A stretch of DNA of 64,000 bases from Fluviispira multicolorata (GCF_009208585.1 NZ_WFLN01000006.1:372001-436000), one strand, 5' to 3'; numbered from the stretch's first letter, positions 8,753 through 18,008 are shown. The notes: a model not told the origin generated them from the letters alone. Numbers and translations: made by a program.

Positions 8753-9823
8753 ATGGACATTCTGCAGCTTGAAAAACCCTTGCATGAACTTTCTAAAAGA
8801 ATAGAAGAGCTTCGTCTTGCAGCTCAACAATCAACTCTCATCCCTGATAGACAGCAAGATACAAAAGGTTTAAATGAAGAAATATCTATCCTTGAAAATA
8901 AATTCGAAACTCTTGCAAAAGAAATTTTTTCGAATTTAAATTCATTTCAAATCACTCAACTTTCAAGACATCCAAATCGTCCATATACTTTAGACATCAT
9001 CAATCAGCTGTGCACCGATTTTATCGAATTACACGGTGATAGAAACTTTATGGATGATCAAGCTATTGTTACAGGAATTGCTATATTTAGAAATAGAAGA
9101 GTTGTTGTTGTAGGCACTCAAAAAGGACGCGGCACCAAAGAAAATATGAAAAGAAATTTTGGAATGCCAAAACCTGAAGGATACAGAAAAGCACTCCGTG
9201 TTATGGCATTGGCAGAAAGATTCGGCCTTCCAATCATAACTTTTATTGACACCCCAGGCGCTTATCCTGGCCTTGAGGCTGAAGAGCGCGGACAAAACGA
9301 AGCAATTGCAAAAAATATTATGGTTATGAGTCGCTTGTCTGTACCTATCATTTCAGTTGTTGTGGGCGAAGGACAAAGCGGCGGAGCTCTTGCAATTGGT
9401 GTTGCAAACCGAATTCTTATGATGGAATATTCAATATATAGCGTCATTTCTCCTGAAGGCTGCTCCTCAATTCTGTGGAAAGATGGAACTCAAGCGGATA
9501 GAGCTGCAAATATCTTAGGATTAACAGCAGAAATTGCACTTAAAAATAAAGTTATTGATGAAATAATTAAAGAACCTCTTGGTGGTGCTCATTGGAAAAC
9601 GAAAGAAGCTATTGAATCGATTGGAAATGCAGTTGAAAAGAATTTAACAAGCCTTTCCAAAATGAGCAAAGAAGAACTCAAGCAAGACAGAATTAAAAAG
9701 TATTTTAAAATTGGTAGTGTTCAAAATATGCCGGCTATTTCCCCATTCCGTGTTGATAAATCGCCAGTTGCAGCATGGGATGAATCTTGGGAAGATGTAG
9801 AATCATCTATGGGATTAAATTAA
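8753..9823 (+). CDS. accA: Acetyl-CoA carboxylase carboxyltransferase subunit alpha
   Basis: A 356-residue protein matching AccA throughout: RHPNRPYTLDII, ELHGDR, GTQKGR, FIDTPGAYPG and GEGQSGGALAIG. These are the crotonase-fold residues that hold carboxybiotin and acetyl-CoA. With AccD (not in this window) it transfers CO2 from biotin to acetyl-CoA, giving malonyl-CoA for fatty-acid synthesis. It is about 35 residues longer than E. coli AccA; the extra part is a C-terminal tail ending in EDVESSMGLN. AGAGG upstream supports the ATG. Cmk follows after 10 bases, then the tol genes, suggesting a long envelope-biogenesis transcript. Confidence 0.95.
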   Translation: MDILQLEKPLHELSKRIEELRLAAQQSTLIPDRQQDTKGLNEEISILENKFETLAKEIFSNLNSFQITQLSRHPNRPYTLDIINQLCTDFIELHGDRNFMDDQAIVTGIAIFRNRRVVVVGTQKGRGTKENMKRNFGMPKPEGYRKALRVMALAERFGLPIITFIDTPGAYPGLEAEERGQNEAIAKNIMVMSRLSVPIISVVVGEGQSGGALAIGVANRILMMEYSIYSVISPEGCSSILWKDGTQADRAANILGLTAEIALKNKVIDEIIKEPLGGAHWKTKEAIESIGNAVEKNLTSLSKMSKEELKQDRIKKYFKIGSVQNMPAISPFRVDKSPVAAWDESWEDVESSMGLN

Positions 9824-9833
9824 AAGGATTAGC

Positions 9834-10553
9834 ATGTATCCAGATCACGATCTTTTAGAAAAATTAAAAGTCATTACCATTGATGGGCCCGCTGGTTCAG
9901 GAAAAAGTACAGTTGCAAAAATTGTAGCCACTAAACTTGGCTGGATTTACGTAACAACTGGCGCTATATACCGCTCTCTTGCACTTTTATTTCATGAAGC
10001 AAATTTAAAAGAAAAAGATTTAGGAAACATTGAACGTTTTACTTCTTTTATCAATGAAAGATATAGACAAGAGTCTTCTTCTGGAAAAGTGTTTCTTGGC
10101 GAAAGAGAAGTCTCTCATGAAATTAAAGCCCCGCATGTTTCAGAACTGGCAAGTCTTTTAGCACAAGAAGATTCTGTTAGAAAAAGATTATTACCGATTC
10201 AACGCAAAGTAGTATTAAATAATAATGGAGCTGTTGTTGATGGTAGAGATATGGGAACAGTCGTATTTCCAGATGCTCCACTTAAAATATTTTTAACAGC
10301 ATCACCCGAAGAACGAGCAGAAAGACGTTTAAAAGAGCTACATTTAAATGGAATGAAAACAAATATAAACGAACTTATGAAAGAAATTAATGAAAGAGAC
10401 TTACGCGACACAAATAGAAGAATTGCCCCCCTAAAGCCAGCTCATGATGCAATTCTTCTCGATTCCACAAAATCAACACAAGAAGAAATTGCTAAAATTA
10501 TTTTAAAGTATGCTTTGCAAAAAGAAATGATTATTAAAAAATCTGAAATATAA
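9834..10553 (+). CDS. cmk: Cytidylate kinase
   Basis: A 239-residue (d)CMP kinase. The P-loop GPAGSGKS lies at residues 18-25, preceded by a short extra N-terminal tail (MYPDHDLLEK). YVTTGAIYR and VVDGRDMGTVVFPDA are the nucleotide-monophosphate-binding segments, and ERDLRDTNRRIAPL carries the lid arginines. It phosphorylates CMP/dCMP with ATP in the cytoplasm for nucleic-acid and lipid precursor supply. It lies between accA and tolQ, 10 and 19 bases apart, so the cluster is probably one transcription unit. Confidence 0.93.
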   Translation: MYPDHDLLEKLKVITIDGPAGSGKSTVAKIVATKLGWIYVTTGAIYRSLALLFHEANLKEKDLGNIERFTSFINERYRQESSSGKVFLGEREVSHEIKAPHVSELASLLAQEDSVRKRLLPIQRKVVLNNNGAVVDGRDMGTVVFPDAPLKIFLTASPEERAERRLKELHLNGMKTNINELMKEINERDLRDTNRRIAPLKPAHDAILLDSTKSTQEEIAKIILKYALQKEMIIKKSEI

Positions 10554-10572
10554 CTTCTGGAAGGTAGCATTC

Positions 10573-11286
10573 ATGGAAACAGTAGCGCAATCTACAAAAA
10601 TTGATTGGTTTTCAATTATACTCCATGGAGGTCCAATTGGAATTGCAATAATGGTATTACTTGCAATTATGAGTATTTGGGCCTGGATTGTTATTATTAG
10701 TAAAATGCGTGTTTTGAAAGAAATGCACGGACTCTCAGAAAAGTTTTTAACTAATTTTTGGGAAGCAAAAAGTCTTTCTGAATTAAACCTAAGAGTTAAA
10801 GACATGGAATATAGCCCTGCGCGAGAAGTTTTTCGCTCAGGTTTTAATGAAATGATTCGGGTTTTACAGACACGTGAAAAAAGAGGATCAACCAGTTCTG
10901 TCATATTTGATACCGTAAAAAGAACTCTTTCACGTCAGAAAATGATTGAGGAAGCTAATCTTGGCAACAACTTAAGTATTTTAGCTGTGTGTGCATCTGC
11001 AGGACCATTTATAGGTTTATTTGGAACAGTGGTCGGTATTATACGCGCATTTCATGATATAGGTTCAAACGGTGCTTCAAGCTTAGCAGCTGTTGCTCCA
11101 GGAATTTCTGAAGCACTTATTGCGACAGCTCTTGGCCTTTTTGTAGCTATTCCAGCAGTTATTTTTTACAATATTTTAATTAGTAAAATAAAAAAGCATC
11201 TTGTTTTACTCGATGGATTTTCATCCGATTTTATAAATATTTTAGAGAGACACTACACAATAAAACCAGATCAAGATAATAATTAA
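10573..11286 (+). CDS. tolQ: TolQ/ExbB-type proton channel subunit
   Basis: A 237-residue inner-membrane protein with three hydrophobic segments at about 18-42, 133-155 and 172-195. The central signature GNNLSILAVCASAGPFIGLFGTV and GISEALIATALGLFVAIPA are the conserved channel helices of the MotA/TolQ/ExbB family. It conducts protons to energise a TonB/TolA-type protein. Calling it TolQ rather than ExbB rests on the following tolR-tonB/tolA-tolB order. GGAAGG upstream of the ATG supports the start. Confidence 0.9.
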   Translation: METVAQSTKIDWFSIILHGGPIGIAIMVLLAIMSIWAWIVIISKMRVLKEMHGLSEKFLTNFWEAKSLSELNLRVKDMEYSPAREVFRSGFNEMIRVLQTREKRGSTSSVIFDTVKRTLSRQKMIEEANLGNNLSILAVCASAGPFIGLFGTVVGIIRAFHDIGSNGASSLAAVAPGISEALIATALGLFVAIPAVIFYNILISKIKKHLVLLDGFSSDFINILERHYTIKPDQDNN

Positions 11287-11298
11287 AAGGAAACATTC

Positions 11299-11742
11299 AT
11301 GTCATTTCATCTTGATAGCGAAAATGACGTTGGAGAAAGTAGACGCAAGGCTAATTTCATTTCAGAAATTAATATGACTCCATTTGTGGACGTTTGTCTT
11401 GTCTTACTTATAATTTTTATGGTTACAGCACCATTTGCAATTTCCGGAATTAATGTTCAACTTCCAAAAACTCAAGCAAAATCACTTACACTTTCCGGAG
11501 AATCACTCGTTATTTCTATAAATAAAAAGGGTGAATATTATATTGGAAAAAATCTTGTAAAAGAAACAAATCTTGTTTCTCAAATTCAAAACTCTGTTAA
11601 AGATGACGAACATCCCTCTATATTTATCCGAGCAGATGATGGTGTTCCATACGGCAAAGTCATGAATGCTATGACAGCTGCCCAAAGAGCAGGGGTAGAA
11701 CGAATTGGCATGGTTGGCGAAAATAAACGTGATAAAAAATGA
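11299..11742 (+). CDS. tolR: TolR/ExbD-type proton channel subunit
   Basis: A 147-residue single-pass membrane protein. ISEINMTPFVDVCLVLLIIF holds the transmembrane helix and Asp31, the conserved proton-carrying residue. The periplasmic remainder ends in the family pattern IFIRADDGVPYGKVMNAM and RAGVERIGMV. It works with the upstream TolQ/ExbB in a pentamer-dimer motor. It overlaps the next gene by ATGA at 11739-11742, a sign of translational coupling. Confidence 0.92.
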   Translation: MSFHLDSENDVGESRRKANFISEINMTPFVDVCLVLLIIFMVTAPFAISGINVQLPKTQAKSLTLSGESLVISINKKGEYYIGKNLVKETNLVSQIQNSVKDDEHPSIFIRADDGVPYGKVMNAMTAAQRAGVERIGMVGENKRDKK

Positions 11743-12956
11743 AAAAAAATAATCTACTTTTAGATCACCCAAATCGTTTTCCTGAAGTCGATGAAAAAAA
11801 CATGCTTAAATATGGAAAAGCATTTTATGATACAAAGACCAATATTTTATTTTCAAGAACAATTGAAGATGATTTTACAAATAATATATTTCCAGGTCCC
11901 CGTTTTGTCAAAACTCTTGATTTACCATTACAGAAGAAAATTAAACAACCTATCATTGATATTATAGGTACAACTGCAAAAATCCCATTTTTATCACCTG
12001 ATCAAGTAAAAATACTTTATTATCCAAATAAATCTCACTTTATAAAATCCATAGTAATTCATATTTTTTTCATTTTGAGTTATTTTATTCTTTCATATAT
12101 ATTTAGTTTTCAATCTGTGCCCCCTGATATCGTAGAAGTTACTTTTGGAATGAGTGAAAATTTTGCGCAAACAAAACAAACTTCCCAAAAAGATGATGAA
12201 GTTGGCGAACGCGAAGCAACAAAGACAATTAGAGAATTACCTCAATTAACAAATAATATAACCCCAGATACAACTCCAGTTACTCAACAAAAAATAGAAA
12301 AAACTACCCCAAAAATTTCAGACAAATCAAAAGATTTAATTCTAAAAGAGCAAAATAAAAAAGACATTAATGAAAATAATGAGAAACTAAAAACAGATTT
12401 AAAAAAACCAATAGGCCCCGTTCCTGATCAAGATAAGCAAAAGGTTAATTTAGAAGAATATTTAAAAAGAAAAGAATTAGATAGCCGAAAAGAAGACGTT
12501 AGAAAAAATGTAGGAGTTCGCAATGCAGATGATGACAAACCTGAAGGCAGTAAAAATAATATAAATAATTTGCCTGACTCTCCATTTTCAACGCCAAGCG
12601 ATATTCCAAACAGTCCATTTGCAGCAGCACCTTCAGGCGTTATAAATGGAAAAATCAGTTCAAAAAGTTATAATTCTTATAAGGCATATATTGCAAGGCA
12701 ATTAAAGCTCAATTGGAGCACAACCGAAGGATCTGCATTTACACCTGCCTTAAGAACTCGCGTTATTTTTACAGTTAATTCCTATGGATACTTAATTGGA
12801 AAAGCTAAAATACTTAAGACAAGCGGAAACTCACAATTTGATCAACTAGTTTTAAACTCAGTAGAAAGTACATTTCCTGTACAAGAAATTCCACCTAAAG
12901 ATATAAAACCACCTGTTACTTTAGATGCAGGTTTTACACCAAAAAGTGTTCAATAA
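11739..12956 (+). CDS. TonB/TolA-like energy transducer with long cytoplasmic N-terminus
   Basis: A 405-residue protein with one transmembrane helix at about residues 102-124. A low-complexity, Lys/Glu/Pro/Asn-rich periplasmic linker runs from about 140 to 300, and a TonB/TolA C-terminal domain from about 310 (SYKAYIARQLKLNW, RVIFTVNSYGYL, FDQLVLNSVE). It should carry the force generated by TolQR to the outer membrane. The roughly 100 residues before the helix are unusual, because TolA and TonB normally begin only a few residues before it. Gene order makes TolA the likeliest role; TonB is not excluded. Confidence 0.75.
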   Translation: MKKNNLLLDHPNRFPEVDEKNMLKYGKAFYDTKTNILFSRTIEDDFTNNIFPGPRFVKTLDLPLQKKIKQPIIDIIGTTAKIPFLSPDQVKILYYPNKSHFIKSIVIHIFFILSYFILSYIFSFQSVPPDIVEVTFGMSENFAQTKQTSQKDDEVGEREATKTIRELPQLTNNITPDTTPVTQQKIEKTTPKISDKSKDLILKEQNKKDINENNEKLKTDLKKPIGPVPDQDKQKVNLEEYLKRKELDSRKEDVRKNVGVRNADDDKPEGSKNNINNLPDSPFSTPSDIPNSPFAAAPSGVINGKISSKSYNSYKAYIARQLKLNWSTTEGSAFTPALRTRVIFTVNSYGYLIGKAKILKTSGNSQFDQLVLNSVESTFPVQEIPPKDIKPPVTLDAGFTPKSVQ

Positions 12957-12966
12957 AAGGACTTTT

Positions 12967-14409
12967 ATGAAATTAAATTTTAAAATAAAAAAATTATATC
13001 TATTCACATTTCTCCTTAGTATTAGTTGTATAAATAATATTCAATCAGATGAAATTTCAACGAATAATTCAAATATTTTATTAAGTAACGATGATCTTGT
13101 TGATGAATCAAAATTAGACAATACTATCGAAGTGGGGGCTCCAAATGTAAGAAAAATTCGAATGGCAATCCCAAACTTTGCATTGTCAGAAAAAACTATT
13201 TCAATTAACTCAAACGAATTAAATAATTTCTCTAAAAGATTAACTTCAATATTAAGTTTTACAAATTGGTTTGAATTTATTCCACAGGAAGCTCTTTTAA
13301 CTTCTCAAACTGTAGCTCTTCAACCATTTCAGACAGCTCAATGGAAAGCTTTAAAAGCAGAGTTTGTCATCCTTGGTAAATTTACCAAAGCTAAAAATCA
13401 AACTCGCTTTAATTTAGAATTAAGATTATTTGATGTAAAATCTCAAATTCAGTTAATTGGAAAAATGTATAATAATTTAACAATAAAATCGACCGACATG
13501 GCATTAAGAAGATTTGCAGACGTTTCAGTTGCAGCTTTAACCGGAACAGCAGGACCATTTATGTCGCAAATTGTTTTTGTTGGAAAAAAAGATAAAAATG
13601 CAAATGGACAAATATTTACTGCTGATTTTGATGGTGGTAATGTTCGACAAATAACTGAAGACAGAGCTGTTCATTTAAGCCCCAATTGGTCGAATGATGG
13701 AACAAAAATAGTCTACACGTCATTCAAATCCGGCAAACCAGATATTTATATTTACAATCTTTTAACTAAACAAGAAACACGCGCAATTTCTGGAACAGGC
13801 AACAGCTCAGGAGCCAATTGGTCACCAGACGGAAATTTAATCGCATATTCAGCTAGCACAATAGATGGATCTACTCATATATTCACAACAAATAAGTTTG
13901 GTGGAAATAAAAAATCATTTATTTCTACAAGTGCAATTGAAGTAGAACCGGCTTTTTCGCCTAATGGAAAATCAATAGCCTATACAAGTACAAAATATGG
14001 GAAACCTATGATTTTTGTAAAAGATCTCAGTTCTGGAAATACAACGAGACTTACTTATGCAGGCTGGTACAATGCAAGTGCATGTTGGAGTCCAGATAGC
14101 AAAACAATTGTATTTGCAAGCTATGATCGAGATATAAATCTCTGGGATTTATTTAAAATTGCTTCAAATGGAACCGGAATAGAGCGACTCACACTCAGTC
14201 AAGGTGATAACGAAAAACCTTCATTCTCACCTGACGGTCGATTTATTTTATTTCAATCAGATAGATCTTCTTCAGGAGGTCGTTTAGGGACCCATAAACT
14301 TTATTATATGGCGAAAGATGGGGCTTATCAAAAAGCTTTGAATATTCCGATCTATGAAACGAAACAAGCAACTTGGGGACCAAGAATAACTCAATTCGAT
14401 GACGAATAA
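12967..14409 (+). CDS. tolB: Tol-Pal system protein TolB
   Basis: A periplasmic protein of 480 residues. The signal peptide runs MKLNFKIKKLYLFTFLLSIS, then a TolB N-terminal domain (IRMAIPNFAL...EFVILGKF), then a six-bladed beta-propeller of WD40-like PD40 repeats such as HLSPNWSNDGTKIVYTS, ANWSPDGNLIAYSAS and EPAFSPNGKSIAYTS. TolB binds Pal and keeps the outer membrane attached during division. The frame is open from 12925, but the ATG at 12967 follows AAAAGGAC and begins a proper signal peptide, so that start was chosen. No pal gene follows. Confidence 0.93.
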   Translation: MKLNFKIKKLYLFTFLLSISCINNIQSDEISTNNSNILLSNDDLVDESKLDNTIEVGAPNVRKIRMAIPNFALSEKTISINSNELNNFSKRLTSILSFTNWFEFIPQEALLTSQTVALQPFQTAQWKALKAEFVILGKFTKAKNQTRFNLELRLFDVKSQIQLIGKMYNNLTIKSTDMALRRFADVSVAALTGTAGPFMSQIVFVGKKDKNANGQIFTADFDGGNVRQITEDRAVHLSPNWSNDGTKIVYTSFKSGKPDIYIYNLLTKQETRAISGTGNSSGANWSPDGNLIAYSASTIDGSTHIFTTNKFGGNKKSFISTSAIEVEPAFSPNGKSIAYTSTKYGKPMIFVKDLSSGNTTRLTYAGWYNASACWSPDSKTIVFASYDRDINLWDLFKIASNGTGIERLTLSQGDNEKPSFSPDGRFILFQSDRSSSGGRLGTHKLYYMAKDGAYQKALNIPIYETKQATWGPRITQFDDE

Positions 14410-14574
14410 AAAAATCTCCTCTCAATTTATTATAAGAAATTTGCCAAAATATTGACTTATCTAGTTTAATCTTTTTTGAATAAAATATTGGCACTCTAAT
14501 TAACTCATAATATTTTTACTGTTATGCTTATAAAATAAATCAATCTTTTATAAACAAATAAATGGTAAAAAAGA

Positions 14575-15714
14575 ATGATAATTAAAATTGAAGACATTTT
14601 AGAATCCATAAAAATTCCAATTGCAATTTTTAATGAAAAAGATTTTAATATAACAAATAAAAATAATGATTTTAGTTCTTTATTTAAAGGAATAAGTGAT
14701 AATTTAATCGACATTTTTTTAAAAGTTGATTTAAAAAATATTCTATCTTTACCAGAAAAAAAATTCGAATATAATTGTACTCTAAAAAAAATTAAAAATG
14801 TTCCATTTGAATTCCATATAAATGTAATCTCTGATGAATTTTCAATAATTTATGGGTTCAATAATATGAAAATCAAAGAAAATGAATATATTATGAATTC
14901 ATTTTCTAAAATGATAAATGACTTCAATCTACTCAAAGAAAAACAAATGAAAGATAGCCTAGAAATGGCGAGTAGTATTCAAAAATCACTTCTTCCTCTT
15001 CCAAATCTAAAAGTTAAAAATTTTTCAATTTCTTCATTTTATCAGTCTGCTGTTTCAATTGGAGGAGATTGGTATAACTATTATGTAAATGAAAAAGAAG
15101 CTCATATTTATATAGGTGATATTACTGGTCATGGTATTGGATCGGCTTTATTAGCAGGAGTTATTACAGGAATATATGAAAAACATCTTTTGAAAGTAAT
15201 AAATGAAAAATCTGATTTTCCAAATCCAACTCTTATTCTAAATGATTTTAACAAAATTATTCTCAAGTTAAGTAATCAAAAATTAGTCATGACAATGCTT
15301 GCTTTGGTTATTTCAAAAGAGAAAATGAATATAATTTCTTATTCAGCAGCACACAATCCACCATTACTTCTTAAACGAAGTAAATTAGATTCCAGTGGAC
15401 AAATTGAAATTAAACTTATTGGAAACAGTGGAAGTAAACTTGGATATTCTGAAAATTTAAATCTTACAGAGCAAAATATAAGTATTGAAGCTGGTGATAT
15501 CCTATTTGCATATACAGATGGTATTATTGAAGGATTATCAAATGGAGAAGAATTTGGTATTAAAAGATTAAAAGATACTTTAAAAAATTTGTTCATGCAA
15601 AAAATACCCGTTGAAGAAATTATGCTGCAAGTAAAAGAAACTATTTTATCCTCATTTGATTCGCGAGCTCTAGAGGATGATATTTCTGCAATAGCCGTTG
15701 AAGTGCTCAATTAG
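14575..15714 (+). CDS. SpoIIE/RsbU-type PP2C serine phosphatase
   Basis: A 379-residue protein. The C-terminal 250 residues are a SpoIIE-family PP2C phosphatase: IQKSLLPLP, SVSIGG-type motif SIGGDWYN (Asp165), GDITGHGIGSALLAG (Asp182), AHNPPLL, DILFAYTDGIIEG and DDISAIAV. These Asp bind the catalytic metals. Residues 1-95 look like a small PAS-like sensor (IPIAIFNEKDFNITNKN), and a coiled linker follows. It would dephosphorylate an anti-sigma-antagonist. No membrane segment is seen. The two globin genes follow 17 bases later on the same strand, suggesting regulation by, or of, a haem-gas signal. Confidence 0.88.
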   Translation: MIIKIEDILESIKIPIAIFNEKDFNITNKNNDFSSLFKGISDNLIDIFLKVDLKNILSLPEKKFEYNCTLKKIKNVPFEFHINVISDEFSIIYGFNNMKIKENEYIMNSFSKMINDFNLLKEKQMKDSLEMASSIQKSLLPLPNLKVKNFSISSFYQSAVSIGGDWYNYYVNEKEAHIYIGDITGHGIGSALLAGVITGIYEKHLLKVINEKSDFPNPTLILNDFNKIILKLSNQKLVMTMLALVISKEKMNIISYSAAHNPPLLLKRSKLDSSGQIEIKLIGNSGSKLGYSENLNLTEQNISIEAGDILFAYTDGIIEGLSNGEEFGIKRLKDTLKNLFMQKIPVEEIMLQVKETILSSFDSRALEDDISAIAVEVLN

Positions 15715-15731
15715 TATCTAAAGGAGTAAAA

Positions 15732-16091
15732 ATGAATGAAAGTATTTATGACAAATATGGTGGCTATACAGTTTTGCATTCAGTTGTAAGTTTATTCTAT
15801 AAAAAAATAATGAACTCTGAAAACCTTATCCACTATTTTGAAAATGTTGACTTATCTAGACTAATTGATCATCAAACAAAATTCTTAACTACTGTTTTGG
15901 GTGGACCCATCATGTATGACTCAAAACTTTTAAAGAAAGCGCATGCAGCTTTAAAAATTCCTATCAAAGATTTTACAGAAGTTGCTGGCTTACTTCAAGA
16001 AACCCTTGTTGAATCAAAACTAGAAAAACCAGATATAGATAAAATAATGGAAGTGGTTGCATCTTTTAAAAATGATATAATTACAACATAA
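15732..16091 (+). CDS. glbN: Truncated haemoglobin, group I (first copy)
   Basis: A 119-residue group I truncated globin. It starts SIYDKYGG, has LFYKKIM in the B helix with the usual Phe-Tyr pair, HQTKFLTTVLGGP in the E helix, and KKAHAALKI in the F helix with the proximal haem-ligating His. Such proteins bind O2 or NO; NO dioxygenation is a common role. AAAGGAG lies before the ATG. It is closely related to the next gene, so the pair arose by duplication. Co-location with the phosphatase upstream is the only clue to its specific job. Confidence 0.9.
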   Translation: MNESIYDKYGGYTVLHSVVSLFYKKIMNSENLIHYFENVDLSRLIDHQTKFLTTVLGGPIMYDSKLLKKAHAALKIPIKDFTEVAGLLQETLVESKLEKPDIDKIMEVVASFKNDIITT

Positions 16092-16104
16092 GAATTGAGT
16101 TATA

Positions 16105-16476
16105 ATGAAAAAAAATATTTATGATAAATACGGCGGCAGCAAAGCATTAGAAGCTATTGTTATTGTTTTTTATGAAAAAGTTTTACAATCTAAAAATTTA
16201 ATTCACTATTTCGAAAATATAGATATGAATAAATTAATGTCTCATCAAGTTAAGTTTTTATCCGCACTTTTAGGTGGTCCTATACAATATGACAATTCAA
16301 CTATTAAAAATATGCATAGAAAACTAAATATATCTGAAAAAGATTTTAATGAAACAGCAAATCTATTAAAAGAAACATTAGCAGAAAAAAAATTTGATTG
16401 GGAAGATATTGATTCAGTTATGAAAAAAATAAGTTCATTTAAAGATGATATTGTGACTAAAAGTCCCCACGCATAG
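16105..16476 (+). CDS. glbN: Truncated haemoglobin, group I (second copy)
   Basis: A 123-residue paralogue of the preceding globin, 13 bases downstream. NIYDKYGG, VFYEKVL, HQVKFLSALLGGP and IKNMHRKLNI (proximal His) align without gaps to the first copy, with about half the residues identical by eye. The last residues (SPHA) extend past the first copy. Its 3' end overlaps the convergent rdgB gene by 20 bases. The divergence of the copies suggests they may differ in ligand affinity or partner. Confidence 0.9.
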   Translation: MKKNIYDKYGGSKALEAIVIVFYEKVLQSKNLIHYFENIDMNKLMSHQVKFLSALLGGPIQYDNSTIKNMHRKLNISEKDFNETANLLKETLAEKKFDWEDIDSVMKKISSFKDDIVTKSPHA

Positions 16477-17290
16477 CTTTCATTGCAAATGCTCTATGGC
16501 TTTTTGCATTTTTCTCTTCCATTGTTATACTTGCAAAAGATAAATCCTTTTTTGATACAGAATAGAATAAAGAATCATACCCATGACCAGCACCTTGAAT
16601 TAAGTTTTGTTCGCTATTTGAGACTTCCCCACAACAAAATCCATAGTGTATATTGAGAATAAAATTACTAATAAATTGTGGAATTAAAGTGGGTATTGAG
16701 ATTTTATCAGTAAAAAATCCGCCATCACTATTAAAATCTACTTTATGTAAGCACTTTTCTTCGAATTCTATAATATTTTTATTTACAAGTGATTTTGCAT
16801 CTTTAATATTATAATTTATAATACTATTACTTTTGAGATCTTTAATTGCTATTTCAATTAAAAAGCAAACAAAAAATGCAGGCGTTCTTTTTTCATTTTG
16901 AAAATCAGTTGTAGATCCCAAATTACCTATTTCATAAATCAATTTTTTTCGATTGTTAGTATCATCTTTAGGAGAACCAGCATAAGTAGCGGAGTGAACT
17001 CCAGGCAAAAAATTTAAAGCAGGCACGCACAATCCAGAATCATCGACAATTATCTTTTCTATTTCATTAAATTCTTTAATTTTAAAATTATCTGAAATGT
17101 ATTTCAATGCAGATAGAATTTTAATCAAAGCATTTGAAAAAAAATAATCTGAATTTTCAATAGCCTCTATTTGTTTTATACTTTCAATTTTTTTTAAATC
17201 ACGTATACCAATTATTTTATTCTCTGCTGAGAGCATGTTTGAAAATTCAGCTAATTTACCTTGATTACTTGTGCATATAAAAAGACTCAT
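16457..17290 (-). CDS. rdgB: RdgB/HAM1-type non-canonical purine NTP pyrophosphatase (enlarged)
   Basis: Family signatures are present: CTSNQGKLAEF at the N-terminus, IVDDSGLCVPALNFLPGVHSATYAG with the catalytic Asp pair, GHGYDSLFY (usually GYDPxF) and SHRAFAMKAM at the end. The enzyme removes dITP, ITP and XTP from the nucleotide pool. At 277 residues it is about 75 longer than usual; the extra part lies mainly between the central strand and GHGYD (about residues 145-215), where a Cys-containing, Asn/Ile-rich insert is found. The last enzyme-specific motifs remain intact, so it is probably active. It overlaps globin 2 convergently. Confidence 0.82.
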   Translation of the reverse strand: MSLFICTSNQGKLAEFSNMLSAENKIIGIRDLKKIESIKQIEAIENSDYFFSNALIKILSALKYISDNFKIKEFNEIEKIIVDDSGLCVPALNFLPGVHSATYAGSPKDDTNNRKKLIYEIGNLGSTTDFQNEKRTPAFFVCFLIEIAIKDLKSNSIINYNIKDAKSLVNKNIIEFEEKCLHKVDFNSDGGFFTDKISIPTLIPQFISNFILNIHYGFCCGEVSNSEQNLIQGAGHGYDSLFYSVSKKDLSFASITMEEKNAKSHRAFAMKAMRGDF

Positions 17291-17328
17291 TGGAATTTAT
17301 AACTTCTAATTTTAAATTATTATAGATA

Positions 17329-17991
17329 TCACTGTGAAAGAATACTTCTTTGTCCTGAATTCTTCCAATCTTCAATAAATTGAATTAATCCTTTTTCAGT
17401 TAGAGGATGATAATACAGTTGAAATAAAACTTTATATGGCAATGTAACGACATCAGCACCTGATATAAAAGAATCCGAAACATGCCTAGGATTGCGTATA
17501 CTCGCTGCAAGAATTTTAGTTTCAACTTTGTGAGAAGTATACAATGTCCTTATTTCTTTTATTAAATGAATACCTTCTTCACCAATATCATCAAGTCTTC
17601 CAATAAATGGAGAAACATAGGTTGCTCCAGCTTTAGCAGCTAGCAAAGCCTGGCCTACACTAAAACAAAGGGTAACGTTCGTTTTAATGCCTTTTCCATT
17701 TAAATATTTGCACGCTTTTAAGCCGTCTTCTGTTAATGGGAGCTTAATAACAATACTATTTGCAAGTTTAACAAGCTCTTCAGCTTCCTTAATCATCCCT
17801 TTTGAATCTAATGAAATAACTTCTGCTGAAATAGGTCCTGGAATAATATTTGCAATCTCTGTTAATACTGTTTTAAAATCTTGTCCTGATTTTGCAATGA
17901 GAGATGGATTTGTCGTAACTCCATCACAAACTCCAAGTTCAGCAACTGCTTTAATTTCTTTAATATCTGCAGAATCAATAAAAATTTTCAT
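17329..17991 (-). CDS. tal: Transaldolase / fructose-6-phosphate aldolase family (TalC-like)
   Basis: A TIM-barrel aldolase of 220 residues from [55 protein letters not shown] (Schiff-base Lys region IVIKLP) and [17 protein letters not shown] are the small-subfamily transaldolase motifs. It acts in the non-oxidative pentose-phosphate pathway; the small subgroup can instead be a fructose-6-phosphate aldolase. The frame is open five codons further (from 18006), but family proteins begin MKxFIDxA, so the inner ATG was preferred. It follows the lipoprotein gene within a minus-strand run from gyrA. Confidence 0.88.
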   Translation of the reverse strand: MKIFIDSADIKEIKAVAELGVCDGVTTNPSLIAKSGQDFKTVLTEIANIIPGPISAEVISLDSKGMIKEAEELVKLANSIVIKLPLTEDGLKACKYLNGKGIKTNVTLCFSVGQALLAAKAGATYVSPFIGRLDDIGEEGIHLIKEIRTLYTSHKVETKILAASIRNPRHVSDSFISGADVVTLPYKVLFQLYYHPLTEKGLIQFIEDWKNSGQRSILSQ

Positions 17992-18008
17992 GATAGATTC
18001 TTTCATTA

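Noticed and set aside
8624..8830. Open frame over the accA start on the minus strand
   Set aside because: It overlaps the AccA N-terminus antiparallel and the citrate synthase start; no Shine-Dalgarno sequence or motif supports it.
14443..14495. Inverted repeat around TTGCCAAAATATT and AATATTGGCA after tolB
   Set aside because: Pairing is imperfect, the loop is over 25 bases and no T-run follows, so it does not read as a terminator.
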